A DNA stretch of 64,000 nt from G963665405 sp963665405 (GTDB lineage Bacteria; Chloroflexota; Dehalococcoidia; Lucifugimonadales; G963665405): contig CAXXUH010000003.1 of assembly GCA_963665405.2 (NCBI GenBank), forward strand, positions 248,001-312,000, read 5' to 3'. The position numbers were made by a program, and so were the translations under genes. Under the pieces are notes generated by a model. It saw only the letters and a program-made list of their open reading frames with translations. It made no database searches and was not told the DNA's origin. Positions within the stretch are counted from its first letter, which is position 1, and each line of letters begins with the position of its first letter. Below are positions 17,697 through 25,821 of this stretch, piece by piece.

Positions 17697-18518
17697 TTGC
17701 TGAAGGATTTCTCCCTCGAAGGCAAGACTGCCCTCGTGACCGGAGGAGGGCGGGGAATCGGCCGTGCGATCGCCCTGGTCATGGCCGAGGCCGGGGCCGA
17801 CGTGGCCGTCGCCGCTCGTTCCTCGGAGCCGGTGAGCGCCGTCGCCGCTGAGATCGAGGCTCTCGGCAGACGATCGAGCGCTCAGGTTCTGGATGTCTCC
17901 GACTCAGCCGATGTAGACGCGACCGTGCGGCGGGTCATTGACACTCTCGGGAAGATCGACATCCTCGTGAACAACGCGGGTCAGGTCGCCGTCGGCCCGA
18001 TCTCACCCCTCCCTGAGGCTCCCAAAGAGGACCCCCACTGGGACTGGGGCCACGACGAGCGGATGAGCGACGACCTGTTTCACCGCATCCTGGAGACGAA
18101 CCTGGGCGGCGTCCTCTACTGCTGCCGGGCGGTCGGCGAGCACATGCTGCGGAGGCGCAGTGGCAAGGTAATCAACGTCGCGTCCACGAGTGCGCAGCTC
18201 GCCTATCCCTTCGAGGCGGCCTACGCGAGCAGCAAGGCCGCCGTGCATATGCTCACCAAGGTCCTGGCGCTGGAGTGGGGTCCCTACAGCGTCAACGTCA
18301 ACGGCATCAGCCCCGGCTGGTTCTCCACCGAGATGACCCAGCGGGTGTTCGAGAACCCCAACATCCTGGACAAGGCCAAAGCCATGCTGCCCCTGGGCCG
18401 CTTCACCGACGTCCGAGACCTGGGCCTGCTGGCCGTATACCTGGCCAGCCCCGCCTCCGACTGGATGACCGGCCAGGTCATCCTCCTGGACGGTGGAGAG
18501 GCCGCCATTCACTTCTAG
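17697..18518 (+). CDS. Short-chain dehydrogenase/reductase (long-loop type)
   Basis: 273 residues from the TTG at 17697, which has GAAGGAGG 6 nt upstream. TGGGRGIG cofactor motif, NNAG, VINVASTSAQ and YASSKAA catalytic residues. An insert around residues 100-125 with HWDWGHDERMSDD is also found, in altered form, in the twin SDRs at 36453 and 37589, which share LLxDFSLEG-like starts. Probably the third gene of the DegT run (74 nt gap). Substrate unknown. Confidence 0.87.
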   Translation: MLKDFSLEGKTALVTGGGRGIGRAIALVMAEAGADVAVAARSSEPVSAVAAEIEALGRRSSAQVLDVSDSADVDATVRRVIDTLGKIDILVNNAGQVAVGPISPLPEAPKEDPHWDWGHDERMSDDLFHRILETNLGGVLYCCRAVGEHMLRRRSGKVINVASTSAQLAYPFEAAYASSKAAVHMLTKVLALEWGPYSVNVNGISPGWFSTEMTQRVFENPNILDKAKAMLPLGRFTDVRDLGLLAVYLASPASDWMTGQVILLDGGEAAIHF

Positions 18519-18674
18519 CGGCTAGGAGCCGCTTCCAAGAGAAGAGGACGGGGTGTGCAGAGGGGCGAAGCCCCTTTGCCGGGAGTCTGAGGGTTTCCCT
18601 CAGATATCATTTCTCCCCCTTCCTGGCCAGGAAGGGGGCCAGGGGGATGATCGAGAGGTTTTTTCAACACCCAG
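18519..18674 (+). repeat. Family A repeat, full copy
   Basis: CGGCTAGGAGCCG, AGGGGCGAAGCCCCT, CTGAGGGTTTCCCTCAG, CCTTCCTGGCCAGGAAGG, then GATGATCGAGAGG and TTCAACACCC. It starts at the SDR stop codon. Confidence 0.92.
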
Positions 18675-18695
18675 CTAGACACGAAAGGCCCGTCG

Positions 18696-18884
18696 ATGGC
18701 CAGACGAATAGTCCGTGGAGAGCTCTCAGCCCTTGTCGAGGGCCCGGCACTCTTGATAAACATCAAAGGCCACGACGAGAAATTCCCCCTTGCGATCGAC
18801 CTCCCCCTCGACTGGGTCCAGGAGAAGATGGGCACCCAGGTGATGCTCATGGCCGAGGACGGCCGGATCACCGAGATCATCTAG
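18696..18884 (+). CDS. Small protein of unknown function (62 aa)
   Basis: ATG start. Begins MARRIVRGELSALVEGPALL and continues with KFPLAIDLPLDWVQEKMG and MLMAEDGRITEII. The alternating hydrophobic pattern suggests a small beta-rich domain. No family recognised. Composition and codon use match neighbouring genes, which supports real coding. Isolated after a family A repeat. Confidence 0.6.
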   Translation: MARRIVRGELSALVEGPALLINIKGHDEKFPLAIDLPLDWVQEKMGTQVMLMAEDGRITEII

Positions 18885-18964
18885 CCCCCCAGACCCTTCG
18901 CCCTCACGTCCCCTCGTCTTCAAAGCCGCTTCTTGCCCTGTGGCACTCACTCAGCCCAGCGCTA

Positions 18965-18970
18965 TATAAT
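18965..18970 (+). promoter_or_regulatory. Candidate -10 box
   Basis: TATAAT 36 nt before the start at 19007, within GCTATATAATCC. No good -35 hexamer is seen at 16-18 nt. Confidence 0.4.
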
Positions 18971-19006
18971 CCACGGGAGCATTGAGACTGAGGTTGGAGG
19001 CGCCCT

Positions 19007-19465
19007 ATGGATCCGATCACGTTGATAGTTACGGCGGCGGCCCTTGGCGCTGCCGCAGGGATAAAGGCGACGGCAGAGCAGGCGATCCGAGATGCATACT
19101 CCGGACTGAAAGCTCTCATAACACGCAAGTACTCCAGCATTAGCCTGGCACAGCTCGAGGAGTCGCCAGACTCACAGGCCCGACGCGCTGTTGTGCAAGA
19201 GGATCTAAGTAAGGCTGGCGCAGGCAGCGATGAGGAGTTGCTCCGCCAGGCGAAGAAGATAATGGACGCTATTCAGGCCCACGCGCCGGAGACCGCCGCC
19301 TCGATTGGCGTTGACCTGCAAGATATCAAAGCCGCGTCGCTCAACATTGAGGACATTATCGCCACAGCAACCGGCGTGAGAATCTCGAAGGGCGAATTCA
19401 CTGGCGAGGTGAGTATTCGGCAGGTCCGCGCCGGCAGCGGCGACGAAGAACCCCCAAAAGCGTAG
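19007..19465 (+). CDS. N-terminal segment of an NLR-like protein (helical domain plus amyloid-like motif)
   Basis: 152 codons in this frame. It starts MDPITLIVTAAALGAAAGIK, then a helical region (AIRDAYSGLKALITRKY, SPDSQARRAVVQEDLSKAG). It ends in a beta-rich IATATGVRISKGEFTGEVSI motif resembling the short amyloid or RHIM-like signalling motifs of bacterial NLR-like proteins. The stop TAG comes two codons after a CCCAAAA slippery heptamer with a strong hairpin behind it. The -1 frame continues straight into an NB-ARC NTPase. By analogy with effector-associated domains this part would recruit an effector. Base composition is lower in GC than in neighbouring genes, which hints at transfer. Confidence 0.6.
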   Translation: MDPITLIVTAAALGAAAGIKATAEQAIRDAYSGLKALITRKYSSISLAQLEESPDSQARRAVVQEDLSKAGAGSDEELLRQAKKIMDAIQAHAPETAASIGVDLQDIKAASLNIEDIIATATGVRISKGEFTGEVSIRQVRAGSGDEEPPKA

Positions 19466-19498
19466 CCGCAGCGGGCCGCGACGGAGAGCCTGCTGCGG
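19453..19498 (+). promoter_or_regulatory. Candidate programmed -1 ribosomal frameshift signal
   Basis: Slippery C CCA AAA in the zero frame (19453-19459). A 6-nt spacer holds the zero-frame TAG (19463-19465). A GC-rich hairpin follows: CCGCAGCGGGC (19466-19476) pairs with GCCTGCTGCGG (19488-19498) around an 11-nt loop, with one G-U pair. Slippage gives Pro-Lys, then AGC in the frame that encodes the NTPase. Confidence 0.6.
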
Positions 19499-20148
19499 TT
19501 GACTTCGACCATGTCACCGCTGGCGGTATCCACATCGGCGACATCTACCAGGGAGCTGACCAGCCCGAACCCCAGACAAGTCACGCCGAGCGTACCCTGC
19601 CCTCTGATCAGGACTACAGGGTCGACAGGCCTGAGTTCGATGAGCTAAGCACCCGGCTCTCCTCACAAGACATCGTGGGCATTGGGGGCGCTGTCGGTGT
19701 GGGCGGTGGTGGCGGAGTAGGGAAGAGCCTCCTGGCTATCCACTACGCCCGGACCCACTACGCTGATCGATCTCTGTACGTTTCGTTGGACTCTGGCTCA
19801 GCACGTTCCCGCATCGTCGGTCTCAGCCTAGCGCTGGGCCTAAGTTTCTCAGCAGACCACACCGACAGCCAGATTAGCCGACTGTTGAGGGACGCTCTGG
19901 CCCGGTTCGATGGGCTGTTGATCCTGGACAACGCCGAGGATGCCACAGAAGTAAGGATGCTGCTCCCGTCGCCCCCTGGGAAGTGTAAAGTGGTAATTAC
20001 CGCTAGGGACCAGACACTCCTCCGCTCCGTTACTGGGGTCGATCCTGTAGTCCTTGACCTCTTCAGTCCGGAGCAGACGCGAGAATGCTTCGTCGGACGG
20101 CTGCTCCCGGCTAATCCGACGCGTGTACGAAAGGACCACGAAAATTAG
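19459..20148 (+). CDS. NB-ARC (STAND) NTPase, C-terminally truncated, -1 frame
   Basis: 229 residues read after the frameshift. A linker contains VDFDHVTAGGIHIGDIYQG, a second amyloid-like motif. Then come Walker A GVGGGGGVGKSLLA, Walker B FDGLLILDNAED, the sensor KVVITARDQ and LDLFSPEQTRECF. The frame stops before the GLPL and winged-helix parts of a STAND ATPase, and no TPR or WD sensor repeats follow in any frame. An isolated start would have to be the GTG at 19675, deep in the P-loop region, so independent translation is unlikely. Either a truncated defence-type NLR or a decaying one. Confidence 0.65.
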   Translation, partial: SVAAAGRDGEPAAVDFDHVTAGGIHIGDIYQGADQPEPQTSHAERTLPSDQDYRVDRPEFDELSTRLSSQDIVGIGGAVGVGGGGGVGKSLLAIHYARTHYADRSLYVSLDSGSARSRIVGLSLALGLSFSADHTDSQISRLLRDALARFDGLLILDNAEDATEVRMLLPSPPGKCKVVITARDQTLLRSVTGVDPVVLDLFSPEQTRECFVGRLLPANPTRVRKDHEN

Positions 20149-20285
20149 GACGCCTGGACATCGGCGCCGGAAGCCACCTGCAATAGGATGTGTCTGCCAG
20201 GTTCCCGGTAGGCCCCCTTCCCTCGATAGGAGGGGACACCCGGCGTCGTCGGGGGCCCGGTCGCATCACCAGGAGGTTGATTCAC

Positions 20286-20540
20286 ATGGCCGTTCAGGAT
20301 GTAGGCGGGCTGAAGGAAACTCTGACCCGCATAGAGATGGAGCGAGAAAGGCTCGCGGAGCTCTCCGAGAGCTTCCGCACCGTCATCCGCTATTTCGAGC
20401 CCGCGGGAGATGCCTCGCCGCCGCCGGTCACACCGGTGGACGGCGAGGTGCAGGCCCAGCAGAGCCCAGCCGTCGGCGCCAGGAGCGAGGTGAGGCGCAT
20501 CCTCGAGGCCCGCGGCCAGCAGCCCCCGTTCGCCGTATAG
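20286..20540 (+). CDS. Small coiled-coil protein (84 aa)
   Basis: Starts at the ATG 20286 behind AGGAGGT. Residues 5-45 (GLKETLTRIEMERERLAELSE) are a charged amphipathic helix likely to form a coiled coil, followed by a Pro-rich linker and SEVRRILEARGQQPPFAV. No family recognised. It lies 111 nt upstream of the degenerate response regulator and is co-oriented with it, so a shared transcript is possible. Confidence 0.6.
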   Translation: MAVQDVGGLKETLTRIEMERERLAELSESFRTVIRYFEPAGDASPPPVTPVDGEVQAQQSPAVGARSEVRRILEARGQQPPFAV

Positions 20541-20651
20541 CCATAGGAACGGTCGGCCCGGCCTCGCCGGCGGCGGAGATCGAACGACAAACTGTGGACC
20601 CCGGCCGGGTCCTTATGCTAGGGAGCGCTCCGTCCTGGGAAGGTTTAAGAA

Positions 20652-21398
20652 ATGCGAGTACTGTGTATAGGGCTGGTGCCGAAGGTCCAGGAGGCTGTCA
20701 CCGTCTCCCTTCGCCTTCGCTGGCCGGACGTAAACGTGACCGAGACGCCTGAGATAAGGCCCGGGCTCGATACGGTCGAGGCCGAGGCGGCCGACCTGGT
20801 TCTCCTGCAAACCGATCCTCGCTCAGGAATGAGCCTGCTCGACGCGATCCGCGAGCTTCGTCAGTTCTCCGAGGTCCCACTGATGGTGTGGGAGATGGAC
20901 GGCGGAGAGGTCGAGCTCGTCAAGGCGCTCGAGTTCGGAGCAGACGACTACATTCGCCTGCCGGTCGGCCCGATAGAGCTCATAGCGCGCATGGTAGCGC
21001 TGCTCCGGCGCCTCCGCGGAGAGTCGAGCACGGCCGAAGGTCCCGTGATCTGGAGCGGGAAGCTCGGCATCAACCCGACCACCTATGAGGCGTTCCTTGG
21101 CGAGGACCGGCTGGATCTCACCCCGACCGAGTTCCGCCTACTCTACGTCCTGGTCAAGAACCGCTCGGCGGTCGTCTCCCACCGGTTCCTCGAGAGGCTG
21201 CTCTGGGAGGACCGGTACGACAGCGGCTCGCTCCTGAAGAAGTATATCCAGCGGATTCGCAAGAAGCTGGGCGACGATCCTGTCAAGCCCACGTTCGTTG
21301 CGAACGTCAGAGGGGTGGGCTACCGGTACGTCGGGTCCTCGAACGGGACCGGCCACCCTGTAACCTCGGGATCTGTAGTACACCAGCAGTCAGCCTAG
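20652..21398 (+). CDS. OmpR-type regulator with degenerate receiver
   Basis: 248 residues. The N-terminal receiver fold (MRVLCIGLVPKVQEAV, ADLVLLQTDPRSGM, LEFGADDYIRLPVGP) lacks the working residues: Gln53 replaces the phospho-acceptor Asp, Leu103 replaces the Lys, Glu81 sits at the Thr/Ser position and the acidic pair near residue 10 is missing. The C-terminal winged helix is intact (LDLTPTEFRLLYVLVKNR, LLKKYIQRIRKKLGDD, VRGVGYRYVG). It is therefore an atypical, phosphorylation-independent DNA-binding regulator. No kinase gene is adjacent. Three family A units follow its stop. Confidence 0.87.
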   Translation: MRVLCIGLVPKVQEAVTVSLRLRWPDVNVTETPEIRPGLDTVEAEAADLVLLQTDPRSGMSLLDAIRELRQFSEVPLMVWEMDGGEVELVKALEFGADDYIRLPVGPIELIARMVALLRRLRGESSTAEGPVIWSGKLGINPTTYEAFLGEDRLDLTPTEFRLLYVLVKNRSAVVSHRFLERLLWEDRYDSGSLLKKYIQRIRKKLGDDPVKPTFVANVRGVGYRYVGSSNGTGHPVTSGSVVHQQSA

Positions 21399-21400
21399 TG

Positions 21401-21620
21401 CGGCTAGGAGCCGCTTCCAAGAGAACGGTTCGGGGAGCCCAGGGAGGCTGAGCCCACTTGCGGCTGGGAGCCGCTCCCAAGAGAAGAGGACGCGGAGTGC
21501 AGAGGGGCGGAGCCCCTTTGCAAGGAGTCTGAGGGTTTCCCTCAGATATCAGCTACCCCTCCCCCCTTCCTGGCCAGGAAGGGGGCCAGCGGGATGGTCG
21601 GAAAGGTTGTCCAACACCCT
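21401..21620 (+). repeat. Family A, 1.5 units
   Basis: CGGCTAGGAGCCG, then a second GCGGCTGGGAGCCGC 60 bp later, AGGGGCGGAGCCCCT, CTGAGGGTTTCCCTCAG, CCTTCCTGGCCAGGAAGG and CCAACACCCTG. It fills the 3' side of the regulator gene. Confidence 0.9.
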
Positions 21621-21751
21621 GCGAGCCGTCGTGTCAGGGAGATGCGCTGAATTAGCCGGTGGGACTGTGTCGGCGACGTCGACTTCGACTGGCAGAACCA
21701 GCAGCTTTCCAGGAGCCTGTAAGGGCTCCAAGGCTACCCCTCGCAGGAGGA

Positions 21752-21969
21752 TCAAGACATGGGGAGTGCAGAGAGGGGCGAAGCCCCTTGCAAGGAGCCT
21801 GAGCCCCTGGCCCCGAACGTGTAGGGGCGCACGGCCGTGCGCCCTCTCAGTGGAATGATGAGCGCCGGTCGAGGGCCGTCCTTCGCGAACGGGGAGTGCA
21901 GATATTTCTCTCCCCTTCCTGGGCAGGAAGCGGACCCGGGCGATGGTCGAAAGATCGTTACACACCCTG
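21752..21969 (+). repeat. Family A mosaic containing a family D module
   Basis: Starts AAGACATGGGGAGTGCAG and AGGGGCGAAGCCCCT. It then switches to the GTAGGGGCGCACGGCCGTGC module, restarts GGGGAGTGCAG and ends CCTTCCTGGGCAGGAAG...CACACCCTG next to the permease stop. A clear module swap. Confidence 0.85.
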
Positions 21970-22686
21970 CTACGGAACGTCCATCCTGCGAAGACGCCGC
22001 ACCGTAAGCCACAGAAAGAGCACGGTCACCCCGACCGCTCCCCCGATGGCCGCCGGGAGCTCGATCGCCTTTGCGCCCAGCTCTTCCAGAGACCCCTCGT
22101 CGATCCCGTACATCACCGCCAGAGAGTAGCCTCTGACGCTCAAGTAGCGGATCCCACCCAGGTAAAACGAGAGCAGCCCCTCCCAAAGGAAGACGTAGAC
22201 GAGGGCGAAGCCGAGGGCCCACCTCGTCATGAGCCCCGCCCAAGTGAATATCGACGAGTAGGCCGCGACCCCCAGCAGCATTGCCACGCCGACCGCCGCC
22301 GCGGCTCTGATGTCCCCGTCCAGTGCGATCAGCGTGGACACGACGGCGCTCACGATCAGCAACGGACCCCCGACGAGCAGCACCGCGAGATACTTGGGCG
22401 CCACGATGCGCCAACGAGCTATCGGCTTGAGCACCAGGTAGCTGAGCGTCCGGTCCTCCACCTCGTGACCGAACGCCGCCGTCGCCAGGGCCATGATGAC
22501 TATCGGCAGTATCGCCGCGACGAGCATGACGTCCAGGATGCCTCCCGCGAACTCCTCCGGGTTGCTGTTGCCGACGGCGCGGATGATCCCGGTCAGTACC
22601 ACCGGCAGGGCGGCCAGCAGCACGACCACGACCAGGCGGGTGCGCCCGGCGAGCTGATGCAGGGACAGCCGGAGCAGTGGACCCAT
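21970..22686 (-). CDS. ABC-2 type permease (second of operon)
   Basis: 238 residues with about six hydrophobic segments. N-terminal LSLHQLAGRTRLVVVVLLAA, then FGHEVEDRTLSYLVLKPIARW, a hallmark of ABC-2 permeases of the NatB/YhaP type. The ATG overlaps the stop of the preceding ATPase as TGATG. With that ATPase it forms a membrane exporter; the cargo is unknown. Confidence 0.88.
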   Translation of the reverse strand: MGPLLRLSLHQLAGRTRLVVVVLLAALPVVLTGIIRAVGNSNPEEFAGGILDVMLVAAILPIVIMALATAAFGHEVEDRTLSYLVLKPIARWRIVAPKYLAVLLVGGPLLIVSAVVSTLIALDGDIRAAAAVGVAMLLGVAAYSSIFTWAGLMTRWALGFALVYVFLWEGLLSFYLGGIRYLSVRGYSLAVMYGIDEGSLEELGAKAIELPAAIGGAVGVTVLFLWLTVRRLRRMDVP

Positions 22687-23612
22687 CAGGCCTCCACCAG
22701 GTAGCTGAACACGCTCTCCAGCGAGTCGTCGAGCGGCTCGACGCGCAGCAGCCGTACGTTGCTCTCCTTGGCGAGCCGGGGAATCGAGCGCTGGAGCGCC
22801 GACACGTTTCGGCTCAGGACCACCAGCGCCCCGTCCGGGTCGAACGCGACCGACTCCACCTCCTCCAGGCGGACCAGTGAGGCCGCCATCGACCGCGGGT
22901 CGTTCGTCGAGACACGGACCGTGTACGGCCGCTCGTCGAGCTGGGCCCGGATGGCCCGGAACCCGCCCGAGGCCGCCAGCTTCCCGCTTATCATCAGGAG
23001 GATGCTGCCGGCCAGCGTCTCGACCTCCTCCAGGATGTGCGACGAGATCAATATGGTGCGCCCCTGGTTCGCAAGCACATGAAGGAGTTCCTGGAACTCG
23101 ATACGTTGGCGCGGGTCCGTGCCGTTGAGTGGCTCGTCCAGGATGAGGACCTCCGGATCGTGGACCATCGACGCGGCCAGCCGCATTCGCTGCTTCATCC
23201 CGCGCGAGTACGTCCCCAGCGGGCGCCCCTGAACCTCAACGAGCCCCACCGCGTCGATTGCTCGATCGACGTACTCGTCCAGGGGATCGAGCCCGTACAG
23301 ACGCCCGGAGAACTCGACGAACTCGCGCCCGGTGTAGAAGCCGTAGACCGCCTCGTGCTCGGACATCACCCCCAGCCTGCGGTAGAGCTGCGGGTTGTCG
23401 CGGACCGGCTCTCCGAGCATGCTCACCTCTCCGTCCGACTGAGCGGCCAGGCCGGCGATCATGTGCAGCAGAGTCGTCTTGCCGGCACCGTTCGGTCCGA
23501 GAAGCCCCGTGATCCCTGGGAAGACCTCGAAGGAGACGTCGTTCACCGCGACGACGCTGCCGAACCACTTGGAGATCCCGTTGACTACGATCGTCGGCGC
23601 GGGCGAGTTCAA
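22686..23612 (-). CDS. ABC exporter ATP-binding protein (second)
   Basis: 308 residues from a TTG start that overlaps the preceding permease stop (TTGA). Walker A GLLGPNGAGKTTLL, Q-loop region RLGVMSEHEAVYGFYTG, signature YSRGMKQRMRL, Walker B VLILDEPLNGTDP and H-loop ISSHILEEVE. A C-terminal extension of about 90 residues is typical of drug/Nat-type exporters. Partner of the 21970-22686 permease. Confidence 0.93.
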   Translation of the reverse strand: MNSPAPTIVVNGISKWFGSVVAVNDVSFEVFPGITGLLGPNGAGKTTLLHMIAGLAAQSDGEVSMLGEPVRDNPQLYRRLGVMSEHEAVYGFYTGREFVEFSGRLYGLDPLDEYVDRAIDAVGLVEVQGRPLGTYSRGMKQRMRLAASMVHDPEVLILDEPLNGTDPRQRIEFQELLHVLANQGRTILISSHILEEVETLAGSILLMISGKLAASGGFRAIRAQLDERPYTVRVSTNDPRSMAASLVRLEEVESVAFDPDGALVVLSRNVSALQRSIPRLAKESNVRLLRVEPLDDSLESVFSYLVEA

Positions 23613-24499
23613 GGCGTCATCCTCCGGTAGCGCAGCCAGAGCGCAAGGCCGGGCCCCGCCGTGAGTATCGTGTACCAGGCCACGATGACGGCGTTCGGCA
23701 GCTCTCTGGCGACATTGTTGGCGATGCCAATGCTCTCGTCGACGCCGAAGATGATGTCGTTCATCAGGACCGGCACGCTGCCGATGTTTATTAGCGTGAG
23801 CCACTTTGCCGCGCTTCCTCCGATCGACTCAGTCAGACTGGCGCCCACGGCAAGAGTGATGAACCAGAGGCCGATTACGAAGACTGTGGCGTAGGCCCGC
23901 CGGTTGGTGAAGCCAGCCGCTGCCATTGGCAGGGTAGTGATGAATACCGCCACCGCGAAGCCCGCGCCCAGGAAACGGGGGACGACAAGCCAGTTGTCCC
24001 GGAGGTGGTCGAGCGAATCTGTCGCGCCGAGCGTCAGCCCGATGAACAGCACGATCTGCGGGAGATACACGGCCGCGAGGGACACCGAGAGGAACGCCGT
24101 CCAGCGTCCTAGGATGTAGTCGCTGGAAGTCAGGGGACGCACGAGATACAGGCTGATGACTCCGTTGCGCCTGTCAGCCGAGATGAGCTCGGGAGCGACA
24201 ACGGCAGCGACTATGATTAGGGACACAGGGACCAGAAAGAAGCCGTAGAAGTCCGCATGCCCCGGGACCACGTCCTCGATCGGCAGCACCGTGCTGACCA
24301 GCACGAGTACGGTAGCGACCCCCATCAAGGCGGCGAACAGGAGTGCCGGAAGGACCTTCGACGGCCACCCACGACCCAGCCCGACTGCCGTGCGAACCCC
24401 GTTCAGCCACAGCGCCTTGCGGGCGCGCGCTCGCCCCTCGCGCGGCCCTGTGTAGCGCTGATAGCCAATGTCGAATACCTCGCCCCGGGCGCCGGTCAT
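23609..24499 (-). CDS. ABC-2 type permease (first)
   Basis: 296 residues starting at the ATG 24499, which overlaps the stop of the upstream ATPase (ATGA). MTGARGEVFDIGYQRYTGPR precedes about six membrane segments, with the permease hallmark ELISADRRNGVISLYLVRPL. The frame can be extended 100 residues upstream, but that stretch overlaps the ATPase gene and is not protein-like. Confidence 0.88.
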   Translation of the reverse strand: MTGARGEVFDIGYQRYTGPREGRARARKALWLNGVRTAVGLGRGWPSKVLPALLFAALMGVATVLVLVSTVLPIEDVVPGHADFYGFFLVPVSLIIVAAVVAPELISADRRNGVISLYLVRPLTSSDYILGRWTAFLSVSLAAVYLPQIVLFIGLTLGATDSLDHLRDNWLVVPRFLGAGFAVAVFITTLPMAAAGFTNRRAYATVFVIGLWFITLAVGASLTESIGGSAAKWLTLINIGSVPVLMNDIIFGVDESIGIANNVARELPNAVIVAWYTILTAGPGLALWLRYRRMTP

Positions 24500-25398
24500 G
24501 AGGGTGAGCCTCTGAAGATGTCCGTAAGCTGATGCCGCCGCGGTGCCAGCCGGCGGAGCCGGGCATCCGCCTCGATGATCGCGTCCCTTATCGCGTCGTA
24601 CTCCTCTTCCTTGCTCTGCTCGACCACGATCGATGAGCCCTCGATCGTCGCCGCGAGCCCTCGATTCGCCAGCGCGGCGACCAACTCCTCGCGATTGTCG
24701 TCCACCTCGATGTAGATCGTCTGGGTCTCCTGGGTGAAGCCCGACACCTCGCCCTCTTCGACGACCCGGCCGCCCTCGAGGACGATGATACGATCGCAAG
24801 TGCGCTCCACGTCTCCCATCAGGTGCGACGACATCAGAACGCTGATGTCGAACTCCTTGCCGATACGCCGAATCAGGTTGAGCATCTCGTCTCGCCCGAG
24901 CGGGTCCAAACCGGCCGTGGGCTCGTCCAGCAGGACGACGACCGGATCGTGCACCAGCGCCTGGGCGAGCTTCACCCTCTGTTTCATTCCGGTGGAGTAC
25001 TCGCCGACGGCGCGATACCGCTCCTCGTCCAGCCCAACATGGCGCAGGATGTCGGCGGCCCGCGTCCGCGCCTCCGCCGGTGGCAGTCCGCCCACCTGGG
25101 CCATGTGCGAGAGAAACTCCGACGCGGTGATGGCCGTCGGAAGCGCGTCATGCTCGGGCATGTAGCCGAGCTTCGCTCGAACCTCGACAGACTCGTACGG
25201 CTTCTCGCCCAGCACCTGGGCCGAGCCCGAGGTGGGGCTAGCGAGCCCGAGAAACAGCTTGATCGCGGTGCTCTTGCCGGCGCCGTTGGGTCCTAACAAG
25301 CCGGTGATGCCCGGGTGGACCTCGAAGTCGACCGAGTCGAGCGCGATGGTGGAGCCGTAGTGCTTGGACAGTCGTTGGGCCTGGAGCAGGGCTGGCAT
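24496..25398 (-). CDS. ABC exporter ATP-binding protein (first)
   Basis: 300 residues, the first gene of a four-gene ATPase-permease-ATPase-permease operon in which every junction overlaps by 1-4 bases. Walker A GLLGPNGAGKSTAIK, signature YSTGMKQRVKL, Walker B VVVLLDEPTAGLDP and H-loop MSSHLMGDVE. Residues 220-300 form the DUF4162-like tail common in CcmA/NatA-type exporters. Overlapping starts imply balanced subunit synthesis. Whether the two pairs form one hetero-complex or two pumps is not evident. Confidence 0.93.
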   Translation of the reverse strand: MPALLQAQRLSKHYGSTIALDSVDFEVHPGITGLLGPNGAGKSTAIKLFLGLASPTSGSAQVLGEKPYESVEVRAKLGYMPEHDALPTAITASEFLSHMAQVGGLPPAEARTRAADILRHVGLDEERYRAVGEYSTGMKQRVKLAQALVHDPVVVLLDEPTAGLDPLGRDEMLNLIRRIGKEFDISVLMSSHLMGDVERTCDRIIVLEGGRVVEEGEVSGFTQETQTIYIEVDDNREELVAALANRGLAATIEGSSIVVEQSKEEEYDAIRDAIIEADARLRRLAPRRHQLTDIFRGSPS

Positions 25399-25536
25399 CC
25401 GGGCAAGTATACCTCAGCTATGTCTCAAAAACGATGAGGGAAAGAGGACCCTAAGAGGCTGTTCTACGCCGCACCGTGAGGACGGACGGCGCTACCACTA
25501 CGCGACCGGGCGAGACCTGAAAACACCGGACACAGA

Positions 25537-25573
25537 AAGAGGCACCTGGCAATCCCGTGTGCCTCTTCTTTTA
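25537..25573. terminator. Hairpin with T tract
   Basis: AAGAGGCAC (25537-25545) pairs with GTGCCTCTT (25559-25567), followed by CTTTTAG on the plus strand and TTTCTGTG on the minus strand. It lies in a gene-free gap of about 420 bases and could end the minus-strand Usp/cNMP/ABM transcript. Confidence 0.5.
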
Positions 25574-25624
25574 GCCAGACCCGGCCTGGAAAAGTGAGGC
25601 CTCCCTCGCCATGTATGCAATGCG

Positions 25625-25712
25625 GCCGGGGGTTCCAAAGGGGGCTCAGCCCCCCTTTGCGGGGTTTGGGACGTCCCCAAACCTTTCGGGCGGGCGGGTG
25701 GGACAGAAAGCC
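25625..25712 (+). repeat. Family B repeat
   Basis: GGGGGTTCCAAAGGGGG...CCCCCCTTTGCGGGGTTTGGG, then GGGCGGGCGGGTGGGACAG. The remaining 110 bases up to the ABM gene show nothing recognisable. Confidence 0.88.
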
Positions 25713-25821
25713 ATGGTTGAGTGTGGACGGGCTTTGCAGCGTGGCGCAGCTTCAGTCGAGCGACCCAGTAAGGGACTTTACGAACGCAGTTTGGGGCGAG
25801 CCGGCCAGTGCCTTGGGCCTT

